Assembly (NCBI GenBank): GCA_003116995.1
Contig: BDSL01000013.1
Coordinates: 1,426,001-1,490,000, forward strand
Length of the DNA stretch: 64,000 nucleotides
Direction of reading: 5' to 3'
DNA from: Yamagishiella unicocca
Lineage: Eukaryota; Chlorophyta; Chlorophyceae; Chlamydomonadales; Volvocaceae
Below are positions 1 through 11,990 of the stretch, one piece after another. Both the position numbers and the translations under genes were made by a program. How positions within the stretch are numbered: position 1 is the first letter of the stretch; every line of letters starts with the position of its first letter. The notes beneath the pieces were generated by a model, which worked only from the letters and a program-made list of their open reading frames with translations, was not told the DNA's origin and searched no databases.

Positions 1-264
1 TATGCCACCACTCCATGGATGCCCGACCTCCTTGGTGGATGGCGACTGCTTGCTCGCGCTCCGCCCGTCTGTCGTCCCGCCTCCCGCAGCTCCATTTCAG
101 CAAGTGCCGCAACGCACCCACGACCCCACGACCGGGGTCCCGACTGGTCACCTCGCCGCGCGACCCTCACACGCCCCCCCCCATGACCATGCGCCAACTA
201 TCCTGTCCCGTCGCGTAAAACGGTTTTTCACAACCCCCGCGGTACCCGATACCCGACCCCCCAG
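1..264 (+). other. Intron sequence upstream of the first visible sorting-nexin exon
   Basis: No exon could be supported here. The stretch ends in a pyrimidine-rich acceptor at 263-264, directly before conserved PXA-domain codons, so it is most simply the 3' part of an intron of the sorting nexin gene. It carries a copy of dispersed repeat R1 at 181-229, whose end lies about 35 bases before the acceptor. Confidence 0.6.
181..229 (+). repeat. Dispersed repeat R1, partial copy in sense orientation
   Basis: The core motif GCGCCAACTATCCTGTCCC followed by a block resembling AAAACGGTTTTT recurs at 31211, 31685 (inverted), 32193, 45138 (inverted on the plus strand) and 59412 (inverted). This copy lies in an intron, in the same orientation as the host gene, and ends shortly before the splice acceptor. 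Confidence 0.75.
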
Positions 265-3200
265 GTGGGCAGCAAGGTGGTGGAGTTCGCCTGGGAGAAG
301 CTGAGCGGCGGCATCCTGCAGACCTGGGTGTACGATGTGTGGTGGGCGCTGCTGAGTCCGGACCGGGAGTTCCCGGCCGAGGTGCGGCGGCTGCTCAACG
401 GCGCATTTGGGCGGCTGGCTGCCCGGGCTAGGCGGTTGGACGTGGGGGTCGTGTTGGTCAGGTGGGTGGTTCGTGGCAAGGGGGGTTGGTGGCCGGGGGA
501 AGGGTGGCGGACGGCAGGTGGGGTGTGTTTTTCGGGTAGGGTCGGGGCGAGGGTCTAGGGGAACGGGGTCGAGGTGTTTTGCTGCTGGGTCGGAGTGGGC
601 GGAATGGTCGTGGGTGGTGTTACCTTTTTAGGCAGGGGCAGCGAAGGCGGCAGGAAGGCAGGGCTGTGGGGGCCGGGCCTCGTCTCATGCCTTGCCATGC
701 CCCGCTTGCACCTCCTCTCGACCCACTTGGGCCTGACTCCCCGCCTCCCACCACCACCGCCGCCACCACCACCACCACTACCTCACGCGTGGCAACCCGC
801 GCTGCCTCTCTAGGGACCTGTGCGAGGCGCTGATGGCCACCCTGGAGCTCTACCGCGGCACCCTGGAGCAATTGGGGGGAGAGGAGCAGCTCAAGGCCCG
901 GGCGCTTCGGCACGCCGCCCAAAACATGGTCATGACGTCCCCGGCGGCCGCTGGGCCGCACGGCTCCACCTCCGCCGCCGCGATATCAGCCGCCCGGGAG
1001 CGGTTGCTCCAGGGAGGGCTGCGGGCGAGCGGCGGGCTGCATCCCGCCTTCGAGGAGCCGGACGGCCACTATCGGGCGCTGAGGGATATAGCGGACGCGC
1101 TGGTGGGTCGCTGTGTGGTGGTGGGGGTGGGGGTGGCGGTGGTGAAGGCGGGATGAGTGGGGAAGAATGATCGCTGGGCGGACGGGGGACGGGGGGCCAG
1201 CGGTGCGAGGGAGTGGGCGGGGGGAGAGGCGGCTGTGGCGATGCAGAAGCGCGCGTACGGTGATGGCGGCGACGGCCACTGGAGGCGGATTTGGCGGGGA
1301 ATGCCTCTTCGGCAGCAAACCCCGCCTGCCTGCCCCCCTGCCTCAGGTGGGCGTCCTCTGGCCCGATGACGAGCTGTGCTGCGGCCGCCTGCGCCCGCTG
1401 CTGCGCGAGCTGCTGTCCACATGCGTGCTGCGGCCGACAATGATGTTCGCCTCGCCAATCACCATCAACAAGGTGGGGCAGGGCCGGGGCGGGGGGGGGC
1501 TCGGCTTTGGACCGCCTGGAGGGTTGGTTGAGGGACGCACCAAAGCAGAAGGGGGCTGCACGGGCCCGCAGTGGCGGTGTGGCCCAGCGGCTGGGTGGTG
1601 GTGTCACGGGCGGCAGCCATGGTGCCGGTGGCAACGGGTCCGTAATGCTGGCACTGCTATATTGGCAGGCAAGGCATATAGTTTGTTGGTTGTCGGTGGA
1701 CTTACTGCTGCCATCCCCCTTTACGCTAGCTGGCACTTGCCCCCTGATATTTGCCTCATGTGGCTGCCCGCCTTTCCGCGCATCCCGACAGGTCCTCCAC
1801 GCGGCCCTGCCCGCCCTCCCAATCGAGACGCCCTTAGCTCCCGCCCCCGGGGCCACCAGCGGCCCCACGGCCCCACCGCCCGCAGCGCCGGCGGCGCCGA
1901 CCGCCAGCACAGCAAGCAGTGGCGGCGGCCAGGCGGCCCGTGCCCCCAACCCCTCAACTACGCCAACACCTGCGCATCCGTCACCGTCCGGCTCCGGGGG
2001 CCCGGGGGCCGCAGGCGCCAGCTCAGCGTCGCGCGGCGCTGCACCCTCCGGTGCTGACGGCAGTGGTAACATCGGCGCCGTGGGCGGGAGTCCTGCAGTC
2101 GCCCAGGTGCCGTCTTCCCTGTCCTCATCCTCATTGCTGAGGCACGCTGGAGGTGCTGGGGCTGCAGCCGCGGTGGTGGGTGGCGGCGGCACGGAGGCGG
2201 GCAAGAGGTTGGGATCGGCGGGGAGCGCAGCAACGGCGGCGGACGACGACGCGGCGGACCGGCGGGCGCCGCTGCGGGCGGCGCCGCCGACCTCGACGGA
2301 GGTGGCGGCACGGGCGGCAGCGGAGTGTGGCCAGGAATTCGAGCGGCGAGCTGCGGCGAATGCTGCGGCGGAGGCGGCGCTGCTGCGGCGACTGGCAGGG
2401 TGAGTGGCGCGCCGAGCCATGGGGAGGTGGTTTTGGAGCGCTGCCGTTTGAACGGTGCACGGCGGCGGCATACCTAGCGGCTCTCTGGGTCTTTGGCTGG
2501 AGGCGCTCGGCGTCCCTGGCCGTGGCATCCCTCGGCGTCCCTGGGCCGTAGCGCCATCGCCGCCCGCCTCCGGTCCTACCGCCTGTTGCTTCTTGCCCCA
2601 ATCCCCGATGCATAGCCTGGGAAAACACGCTTCGGTCTCGGGACGTCGCCCTTCCCGTTCCCCTTCCGCTGCCACGCTCCACTCTTCCCCCGCCCCGCTG
2701 CCGTGGCGTCCGCAGGGGGAGGAGCAGCAGCAGCGACAGCAACAGCAACGACTACGCGCAGCAGCACCAACAGCAACGGGGCAGGCACAGCACCTCGCGC
2801 CGCCCTCACCGGCCGCCGCCCCAGCCCCTGGTCGCCGGTCCCCATCAGCCCCCCCTCGCGACCCACCACGATCAGGACGGCCAGCAGGTTTCGGAGCCAG
2901 GCAGCTCCGTGCGCAAGTCCATGTCCACTGTGGAGCTCTGCACCAGAACCAACGCAACCACCTCAACCACCTCAACCACCTTAACCACTACGACGACCAC
3001 CGCTGTGGACACGCCGGGTGGCGGAGCATCGCCGGCCGACGCGGCCGCGGGCGCTCCAGGTAGGGCGGTTTCCCGCAACCCGCAACCGCAGCGTTGACGA
3101 CATGCTGCCCGTAGATCTTCCATTCCACCGCATTCCACCTCATCGCATTCCAAGCCAAACCCAAACCAGCAACCCTAACCCAAACCCACACGGACCTCGC

Positions 3201-6200
3201 AGGTACGCCACCCAGCGGGGAGCGCCCCAGCGCCTCCGGCCCTCCCGCCCCCCGGGGCCTATCAGCCTCGTACCACTCGGGCATGGACCACCCGCACTCG
3301 GGCATGCACCCCGAGCCGCAGCCGCCCGCGCACTCGCACCCCCACCCTCGCGCGGGGCACCAGCAGCAGCACCCGCTGCGTGGCGGCCATCTGTCGCAGA
3401 CACAGCTCGTTGGCGGCGGCGGTGGCGGCAGCAGAGGCCCTGGCAGCCTGGTGGGGGCCTCAGCCGATGTCAGCCCCGAGCGGGATGGGCCCGGCAGGCG
3501 CAGCGGCGACGGCGCGCGCCAGGGGATGCACCGCCGGTCGTGCAGCTACGACACGGCAGCGGCGAGGGGCGGCACCGTCAGTGGGAGCGGCAGCGGCGGC
3601 GGTGTTGGGGGTCGCGGCGGAGGCGCGGCGTTCTCGTTGCGCGGCTCCTGGTTTGATTTTGACTTCACGTCGGGGCTGTCGTTGTCCAGACGGCCGGAAC
3701 CCCAACACGGCCAGCAGCAACACCGACAGCAGCAGCAGCCGTTGAAGCAACAGCAGCAGCAGGTGCAGCAACGGCACGAACAAGCGCAGTACCAGGAACA
3801 GCAGCAGCAACCGCAGGGGGACCCTCACCAGCAGCAGCAGCAGCAGGAGCAGCGTGGGGACGCAACCTGGCAGCCCTGGCGCGCCAGCGTGGCCGCTTTC
3901 GAAATGGTTTCGGAGCCACTGGGTTTCGGCCTGACGGCCGAGTACGTGGTGTACAAGATCCGGGTGGCGGATTCCGCCTCGGAGACCGAGTGGACGGTGG
4001 CGAGGCGGTTTCGGAACTTCGAGGCGCTGGCGGCCAAGCTGGCGTCGACACACCCAAAGTACGGCTGGCTCCAGGGAGGGAGGCGTGCCCTTGCCCTTGC
4101 CGGCCACCCTTGCTTGTCCGGATCCTGTTTTCGTCCAAGCGACTTGTGCCCTCACCAGTTCTTCCCCTCGTGCCAAACCCTCCTTTGCGTTGCCATTGGT
4201 CGAAGATATGAGCAGCCCACCAACCCGTGTTGGCCCCATCCCCGTGACCAACACTCATTGCTACGCTAACCCACTCCTGTGCCCCTGCTCTCGTGCCCCT
4301 GTGTCCCTCCTCGCATACCCCTGTGCCCCTCCTCGCATACCCCTGTGCCCCTCCTCGCATACCCCTGTGTCCCCCCCCCCATACCCCTGTGCCCCTCCTC
4401 GCATACCCCTGTGCCCCTCGCGCCCGCACCTCCAGGTACCGCACTCAGGTCCAGGCGCTGCCGCCCAAGCGCATCTTCATACACACCGCTGACGTGGCGT
4501 TCGTCAACAGCCGCCGCGCCGAGCTGGATGCCTACCTGCAGCAGCTGCTCGCGGTGGCCGAGCTGGCGGCGTGCACCGAGCTGCAGGTGCGGGCAGCTGG
4601 CTACCTAGGTGGCAGCAAATCTCCAATGGGGCAAGTACTCGCGATGCCCCGCCCGCCGCTATGTGTGTGTATTGCTACCTGCTGCCGCCGTTCCCCCATC
4701 GCATGCCACCGCCAAAAGGCCAGCCCTCGCTGGATCTCCCGTCACACGCAAACACACCGCCCCACACCGGCCCCCGCCAACAGGACTTCCTCCTGCCCGA
4801 CGCGCTGCAAAGCACAGCCGCGTCCAGCTCCTCATCCGGCACCGCCCGCCGCTCCACCAGCGCCCCGTTCGGCGGCTCTCCGCAGCGCCAGCACAGGGCT
4901 TCGTCTTCGACCGCGCCGGACGCCGCGCAGCAGCAGCAGCCGGCCGTGGGCCCAGCGGCCGCTGCGCGCAACCTGTTTGAGCGGATGACGCTGGACCTGC
5001 AGCGCGGTCTGCGGCAGAAGAACCGCAGGACCGGTGCCACGGCCGCGGCCGCGGAGGCCCAACCCGCCACCGCCGGCGGGTCAGCGGCGACCAAGGGCGG
5101 CGGCGGGTTCGCTTGGCTCGGTCGCGGCCGCTCGGCCGCCCAGGTGGGGGACACGCTACCGGCGGGGCGGGCTCGCAGCGAGGCCGCGGCGCAGCAGCTG
5201 GCGGACACGCAGCTGGATGGCGAGGAGTTCGACGAGCTGCTGACGGAGGGGGAGGTAGTGGGTTTGGACGAGCAGGACACGGAGGCCGAGTCCGCCAGCA
5301 GTGGAGCGCCGCCGGCGGCTGGGGGCCTCCGGCTCGGGCTCCCGACCTGGGTCTTCCCGCCCGCCCGGGCTCGCCGGACGCGGCGCGCCGAAGGGGGAGA
5401 TGCCGGCGGTTTGGATGCTGGGGAGCGAGCAAGCAGCGCTGCCGCCCTGCCGTCTGAGGCCGGCAGCCAGCAGCCGGTCAGCAGCGGCGGCGGCGGGTAC
5501 GCATCCGGGGCCTCGCGCCTGGTGGCCACGTTGCGGCTCCAGGGGGGCTCCGGGGGCAGCTTTAGCTCCACCGGCGCGCTGCCCCTCACACCCGCAGCGC
5601 ACTCGCCGGCCGCACCCAGCGGAGCTGCCACCGCCGCCACCGCCGCCGCTGCTCCGTCAGCGGAGCCTGCGGCCGCCAACGGCGACGCCACGCGCCTTCC
5701 CACCTCCGCCCTGCCGCTCCGACCCAGCATCGATGTGCAGTACAGCCCCACGCCGGACATGGTCTCGGAGCCCAGGGTGGCGTCCACTGCGGCCGCTGCG
5801 GGACAGACGTCCAGCGTCTCCGCCGGGTCCGTGCCCCGGGAACGGCGAAGCAGGGCAGGTCCCTCGGGCCCCGTGCCACGCATCGTCAGTGTGCCCAGCA
5901 CCCCAATCGCCGCCCCTGGGGGAGTGCCTGCTGTCGGCGGCCTGGGCGAGGGGCTTCCTTCGCTGCAGGGAGTTGCGGCAGCGGATGGGTCAGTGGCGGG
6001 TGGCGGCGCCGCCGCGGCTGCGGCGGCCGCTGCGGCGGGCGTCAGCGCGCCGCTGTACGAGCTGGTGGACGTGCTGTTCGGTTTGCAGGGCCAGGGCTTC
6101 TTCCGGCGGCAGGTGAGGGATGGGCGACAGCTCTCAATGAAGATCGTACGCATGTTACGTTGACAGCTGCCAATGGATACCGTACGCAGGGTCATTGACA

Positions 6201-7298
6201 GCCTTTGGGGCGACCTAGAACTGCTGCACACGGGTTGCACGTGTCTTTGCCCATGTTCGCAGCCACCCTTTCCCCTCCCTCATTCCCCTTGGTACGTCTA
6301 GTGCGCTGGCTCGGTCATCTACCGCCTCGCCCTCACCACTCCTCACCCTCGCTCCTCCTCGCCCTCACTCTCCTCGCCCTCACTCCTCTTCACCCTCACT
6401 CCCGACTATTTTCGTGCCATGAGTTCCTCCCCACCGCGCTGCGCTACCCTCCCCCGCCAGGTGATCGCCGTAACCCGGCAGATGCTGTCCCTGCTGGCGG
6501 GCGACGCAATTGACACCTACGTCACCCACCAGCTGCGCCACCTCACCTCGGAGCACAGCGTCGCGAGGGCACTGCTGCTGCTGCACGGTGCGCTCTTCCC
6601 CGGCGGAGCCTGGTACTCTTTTGGCTTGCCACCGCAGCCGCCGCAGCCACAGCCGCCGCAGCCGCAGCCGCGGCCGCCCCAGTATTCTGCCCGCAGCGCC
6701 GGCAGCGGCCCTCAGGGCGAGGCATCGGGAGCTGCTGTCGTGGCCGCGGTGGTACCTGGTCCCGCGGTGCCGCGGTGGCGCCCGTCGCCCCCCATCTCTG
6801 CGGAGTTGTACCTGGAGCCGGCGGTGGTCCCGGCGGATGCGGACCAGGTGGCAGAGCGGGTAGGCAGCCAGCTGGGTTCGCTGCTGTGGGGCGGTGCAGG
6901 GGACGGTGCGGGAAGTGTAGCAATGAGCTACGGCAACCTTCGAAAGGCTGTCCTGCGGTCCCGTCTTGTCTTCCCTGGTTGGCTGCCTCCAGCATCCGAT
7001 CCGGCGGCGACCCCAAACCCGAGCCCTAACGTCCCCGTCCCAAACACGCTCGCAGGTCCGCGCCCGCCTGTTCGACCGCGCGCCCGCGATGCTGGTAAAC
7101 GTGGTGGGCGCGCGCGGCTATGCGCGCGTGCTGAGCGACGTGTGGGGCGTGATGCAGAGCCGTACGCTTGTACTGCAGTTGGCGTACACACTGTTGCAGA
7201 CGCTCCTGGTCCGCCTGTTCCCAGAGCTGCAGCCGCGGCTCCAGCACTTGCAGCCGCGGGGGTTGCGGCGCGCAGCTGAGGCGGCGCAGCAGCAGTAA
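265..7298 (+). CDS. Sorting nexin with PXA, PX and Nexin_C domains (5' partial)
   Basis: Probable peripheral membrane trafficking protein whose PX domain would bind phosphoinositides on endosomes or vacuoles. Phase-consistent exons: 265-434, 814-1102, 1347-1472, 1792-2399, 2716-3059, 3203-4058, 4436-4586, 4784-6112, 6461-6859, 7056-7298 (stop TAA). The first three exons encode a PXA domain (WVYDVWWALLS, LRPLLRELLSTCVLRP, ASPITIN). The PX domain spans the 3203 and 4436 exons (RRFRNFEALAAKL, LPPKRIF). The last exons give Nexin_C (LFDRAPAMLVNVVG, LVRLFPEL). Long low-complexity Gln, Ala, Ser and Pro segments, including a polyQ-rich stretch just before PX, separate the domains. This PXA-PX-Nexin_C order is that of the SNX13/14-like class in plants; no RGS domain is visible. 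The N-terminus lies before the window. The 434 donor (GTTGGA) is the weakest junction. Confidence 0.85.
4275..4420 (+). repeat. Tandem repeat, 22-bp unit, in a sorting nexin intron
   Basis: About five imperfect copies of a pyrimidine-rich 22-base unit (containing CCTCGCATACCCCTGTGCC) fill the 3' half of the intron 4059-4435 and run up to the acceptor. It is noncoding and may act as an extended polypyrimidine tract. Confidence 0.85.
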
Positions 7299-8555
7299 CT
7301 GGGGGCCAGGGGTTGGCTTCACCTGAGGCGGAGATGCTGCCACCAACGAACGTTGAAAGATGCGTGAATGAATGTGGAAGGATGCGACGAGTCGCTTCGG
7401 GTAGCAATTGTCGGGCATGTGCTCGTTGGAATGTGGGTTGACCTCCTTTGCCGATCCAGCTTGGCTCATGGGAGCAGGATGCCTAGAAATGGGAGCTTCG
7501 GGAGTACGTCTGTGCGGTGCCATGTGCGGTGCCATGCGGTACGTCTGTACGTCCCGGCCCCTTGATTGTTTGGAAGGGCAGTTTACTCCCTAACATAGTT
7601 CAAAGCAAGACGGTGCACGTGCCAGCGTTTAGTCAGAACAAAGGGTGGTTTAGATGGATGTTTTGGAATTAGAGGTGTGCCTGTCGAGTTTCCCACCAGG
7701 AATCTCTGGACCAACAATCATTGAGAGAGTTTTTGTGAGAGGCCTCGCTGTCGTTCTTGGCTGACGGAGTATCTGCCTGTTTCACTTTTTAAGTCCAGTG
7801 TCAGGGAAATGCTGCCCTCTTAAGTGCCACTGCAGAGCAGGTGACGAAGAACTGCCAACTTCATCTGGTATCTGCGTGTCTGTGGGCCATGGAACGTCGG
7901 AAAACTTGGCACGCCCCGACAAGCAGCAAGAAAAGCAAAAAATATTGTTAATCCTTTGTTAATCCGTTAACCACTCGTTACAGGAGCAACCGGCACTGGC
8001 TGGACCAGCAGTGTGGAAACACCTCGTGTCATACCCAAGCACCGAGTCTCCATCCTGCGAACTCTCTGCAACTCAAGTCTTCGGACAACATGCGCCACAC
8101 TGGAACCCGTCATGCCTACACATGAGCAATTGTAGTCCTTCACCTGGAGCAATGTTGGCACCAGGCCTCCGCGCACATTACATGCGCAACTTACATGATA
8201 AGTTCAGGCTATATACCGTCTCGCTACGGTGGCCCGACAACAACCATGTACGAAGCCTTAAATCAGCACACTGGCGCACTAAACAATAATCGCAGTCACG
8301 TCAGTGTGGCAGTCCAGAGGGGGCTTTGGTTTTAAGAACCAGGCCCTCTCTTCCAGTCCAATCGTCGTCAGGAGGTCCGCGCTGACCACTAAGTCGCCGC
8401 GGCACGGAGGACTTGCCGGAAGGGCGCAAGAGAAGTCCCGAGGCCAAGGTGACCGACGGCAACACGCCACCGGTGTTACCCACTCACACAATCTCCGCAC
8501 ATTCCAACATGCCCACCTACACAGGCGAGGTACCACTTCACAGTAGGACAGCTGC
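7299..8555. other. Convergent intergenic region and 3' UTRs
   Basis: This lies between the stop codons of the convergent sorting nexin and RB60 genes. GC content is visibly lower than in the genes, with AT-rich runs near 7930-7980. No conserved coding signal was found. Minus-strand TGTAA motifs (TTACA on the plus strand) at 8178-8182 and 8191-8195 are candidate polyadenylation signals for RB60. No clear plus-strand TGTAA was found for the sorting nexin. Confidence 0.6.
8191..8195 (-). terminator. Candidate TGTAA polyadenylation signal for the RB60-like gene
   Basis: TGTAA on the minus strand about 360 bases past the RB60 stop. TGTAA is the usual green-algal polyadenylation motif. A second copy lies at 8178-8182. 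Assignment is by position only. Confidence 0.4.
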
Positions 8556-11500
8556 TTACAGCTCGTCGTGCCCTGACGAGGGCTTGTCCTCGCTGGTGCC
8601 CTCGTCGTCGCCCGAGCTGCCCTTCTTGGGGAGCTCGTACGCGATCTTGGCGTTCGCCTGGAGAGATCAACGAAGCACTGAGTGAGAAAGAACTTAACCA
8701 AAGGAAGGCTCTGCATTCCCAAAAGTCGTTCATCACCTCTTGAACCCACCTTAATGAACTTGGTTAGGGCCTTGAGGGAGCGGTCACCACCCTCGAAGAT
8801 GATGGGGGTCTGGTCCTCGCCGGCGGGGAACAGCATGATGGTCGGGAAGCCCTTGACCTCAATCTCGGGGTGCTCGTTCTCAGTGCCGTCCATCTTGGCA
8901 ATGACAACGGAGTCCACCTTCTTGAAGCGCTTGGCCAGCTTCTTGTAGATGGGCTCGAGCTTCTTGCAGTGGCCGCACCACGGTGCGTACACCTGAACGA
9001 CGGAGGAGGCGGAGATCAAGGTCGTGTGGGGTTTGTACCGTGCGTTGAGGAAATTTCACAAAGGACTGATCAAAGGCCAGGCCGGCTACGCACCGCGCAT
9101 GGTCGGTTGTTTAGATCAATAGGGGCGATGGAGGGGTCAGAAAACCGACAGAAAACCCACCTCCAGCAGGACGTCCTTGGTGGGGTCCAGTGCCACCTTG
9201 TCAACGCTCTTGCCCACCATCACGTAGACACCGTCCTCATACGGGTCCTCAGCCTCCTCCTGGCTCTTGTACTCAGGCTGAGCCGAGCCATCAGCCACTG
9301 CAGCGGCGAACTTCTCCACCGACTCCGTGCTGAAGGGCTCCGTCAGCTTGTACTTCTTGTTCTTCTCCATGTAGAATCCCAGCAACTGTGGGGAGTTTGT
9401 TCGCCCAGCGCAAATGAAATAGTAGGGATTAATATTGTGCGTTGTTGCTGAAGGAGCGCACCACTGAGCTGGTATGGCCAAAGGGGGCAGTACGTTTGGC
9501 AATCTCCCTGCTTGATATCCAGTCATACTTGACCCCTACCCACCACAGGCGCCGTGGCACCCTTGAGGCCGAAGAAGTTGGTGACCGGGTCAGAGCCCTC
9601 GGCCTCGTTGTTGACGGTAACGAACACCAGCTGGCCCTTGAACTTCTTCGACACGTCGCGGTAGATCTTCATTACCTGCGTACGTGAAATGTTAACTAGG
9701 TGAGTACGTGCCCGTAAACATACGCAACAGCGTGAAGCCCCACTGTAACTCAACGCAAACTGACCTCGGCTGAAGGAGCCAAGTCGGCTTCCGACGACCA
9801 CAGGATCAGCTGCTTGGGGATGCCGCTGTTGAAGATCTTGTCGCTGTTCTTCTGGCTGAACTCAATGGTGGGGGGCATCTTCTCGCTCTTGACAAACGCC
9901 ACAAGCTTCTCAGCCTCCAGCTCGTCCAGGACGGCGACCTCACGAGCCTCGCCTGAAGGATGGAGATGGAGATCAACAGGCCATGTGAGGTTTGAGCAAT
10001 CAAGATGGCAGTATTTCAAGGAGCAAGATGCTGCCACCTACATGTACAGTACCGACTGTTGTCCCGAAACATGTTCAGACTGTAAGCATGGGCGCTCGAG
10101 GGCGTCCTTGCTTACAGTCTGAACATGTAAGCAAGGACGCCCTCGAGCGCCCAGCACTTGTAGGTGCACCTTGTTTAAAGATGACAGCACCTTACACACC
10201 AACCGTGCCTACCCGCGAAGTTCTTGATAACGGACACAGTCCCCACAGCCTCCAGACCAGCAGCCTTAGCCACAGCCTCCGAGGTGGTCTGGATAATCGG
10301 CATGTCCTCGGTCTTTTGAGCGAAAGACTTGAAGGCGTCGTACGCCTCACCCTGCGGCATGGAGCAGACATTAATGGTAAGTGTTGAGAGGAAGCTAGGC
10401 GTTGGTAAAAGCGTAATGGTCCAGCTGGAACAGATATGAAGCCTACGTCAAGCTTCACCCCAAGCTGATTCCACCGGGTGACTCTAAGCCATATCTGCGT
10501 TGCTCCATCGATGCTCTTTAGATGCTCTACGTCTTCCCGTAACAAGCCCGATCTGAAGGAACCCAAATCCGACCTAAACGAACAGTGGCTGATGCACGTT
10601 GCCGCCCTTGCAATGCACAAAAACACATTCAGTGTATTCCGGCAGCTAAGTGCACGCCATTAGCGAAGACCTTGCTGCAAGCAAGGGCTTCGCGCGGTAC
10701 TAGTTATTTCGCGCAGTCGCTTACGTCAAGCAGTGTTGGCAGGGGGTGGGAGCATTTAGGCAAGAAACATGCACATTGGGTGTCTTAACCACGCGATGTC
10801 GACCCTGTAAAATGTCGGCAATTAACTGCTATATATACCTTAGCAGCTGGTGGCATGAACGCAAGTCCGCACACTGGCACGGAAGGACATTACCCCCCAG
10901 TGCTATCCAGCTAGACGGCCGCCGCATGAGCGCGAGCTCCCCAGCGCCAGCGCTGCCGAATGGCGAAGATATGCATGCGTAATGCTGGCCAGGCTCACCT
11001 CGAGGGCAGTGAAGTAGCCCACAACAACCACTTCGCTCTCTGCCTCGATTTCCTTGAGCTTCTCAGCATCCTCAACATCCACAGCAGGGGGGCCGGTCTT
11101 CTTCTTGACCCAGTTAATAATGCCCTCGCTGCAAGCAGCATTCAGGCAAAACATGTCTTGGCTTTGGCACTAGGGCTCAAGGCTGAGCAAAACCCTCCCA
11201 TAAACAAACAGGCCCCCCAAGGTTGGACGACCCAATGTGAACGCACGATCATACGTCCAAGCATTGATGACAAGTATGAAGGGGCGAGCGCTCGTAACTC
11301 ACGCATCGCGGGGGCCACCGTAGTCAGAGGCAAGCTCGCCGTCAACAAACCACTTCAGGGTTGGGTAGCCCTGGACACCAAACTGGCCAGCCAGTGATTC
11401 CTCAACAGTAGCATCAACCTGAAGGTGACACAAGGCAGCGCGTTTGAATGGTTGTTTCAGAAGAATTCGAGGCACAGATTGCTGAAAGCCGAAATACCGA

Positions 11501-11990
11501 ACGGTGTTTCGCTGCTTGCCTTGGCGATAATGGCCTCAGGCGAAATAGTCTTCAGAGCGGTAGCGGCCTTGGCGTAGTGAGGCTTGAGAGTCTGCAAGTC
11601 GAAACGACACATAGATCATCTTCTGAAAAAGCCCGCCGCCGCGCTCCCGTAGCCCACGTACCTTGCAGTGACCACACCAAGGTGCATAGAATCTGCATTC
11701 GGACGAAAAGCGTGTCAAAGGAAGGAGGTGAAACTTGAGCTGTAGGAGAGCACCGCGATCGAGTGAACTCACTCCACGAGAGCGAACTTCGACTTCTTGA
11801 CAGTGGAATCCCAGTTCGCTACAGTCGCTACCAGTACATCCTTCTCCTCATCGTCCGCAGAACCTCCAGCGTCCTCGTCGTCGTCGTCCTCATCATACTC
11901 GTCTGAAGCCGAGGCAAGCTGGTGCTTAGAGAATGGGGCCGCCACGAGCAGCAGCCCCAAGAGAAGAGCGAGGAGACTCCAGCGTGACAT
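8556..11990 (-). CDS. RB60: Protein disulfide isomerase, RB60-like
   Basis: Catalyses thiol-disulfide exchange. In Chlamydomonas the orthologue RB60 is found in both ER and chloroplast and acts as redox regulator of psbA translation (established knowledge; localisation here is inference). Eleven exons, in coding order: 11990-11773, 11692-11662, 11591-11520, 11418-11303, 11128-10999, 10351-10213, 9952-9765, 9675-9544, 9385-9161, 8992-8750, 8657-8556. The product is 531 aa, very close to RB60. It has a hydrophobic leader (residues 1-22), an acidic Asp/Glu segment (about 30-52), two thioredoxin domains each with WCGHC (Cys79/Cys82 and Cys423/Cys426), two redox-inactive middle domains, an acidic tail and the ER-retention signal HDEL at the C-terminus. 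Exon 2 is only 31 bases. Intron 3 has a GC donor (AAG then GCAAGC). All junctions keep phase. Confidence 0.95.
10069..10152. repeat. Interleaved inverted repeats in an RB60 intron
   Basis: Arm A (10069-10088) is the perfect reverse complement of 10109-10128. Arm B (10090-10116, 27 bases) is the perfect reverse complement of 10126-10152. The order A-B-A'-B' gives two overlapping hairpins that cannot both form without a pseudoknot. It lies wholly inside the intron 9953-10212. Confidence 0.9.

Noticed and set aside
930..2975. 681-codon open frame on the minus strand
   Set aside because: It is antisense to the sorting nexin exons and is open only because of high GC and Ala/Pro-rich coding on the other strand; no conserved motif.
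4675..6240. 521-codon open frame on the minus strand
   Set aside because: Mirror of the low-complexity sorting nexin exon 4784-6112; composition is Ala/Pro/Ser shadow.
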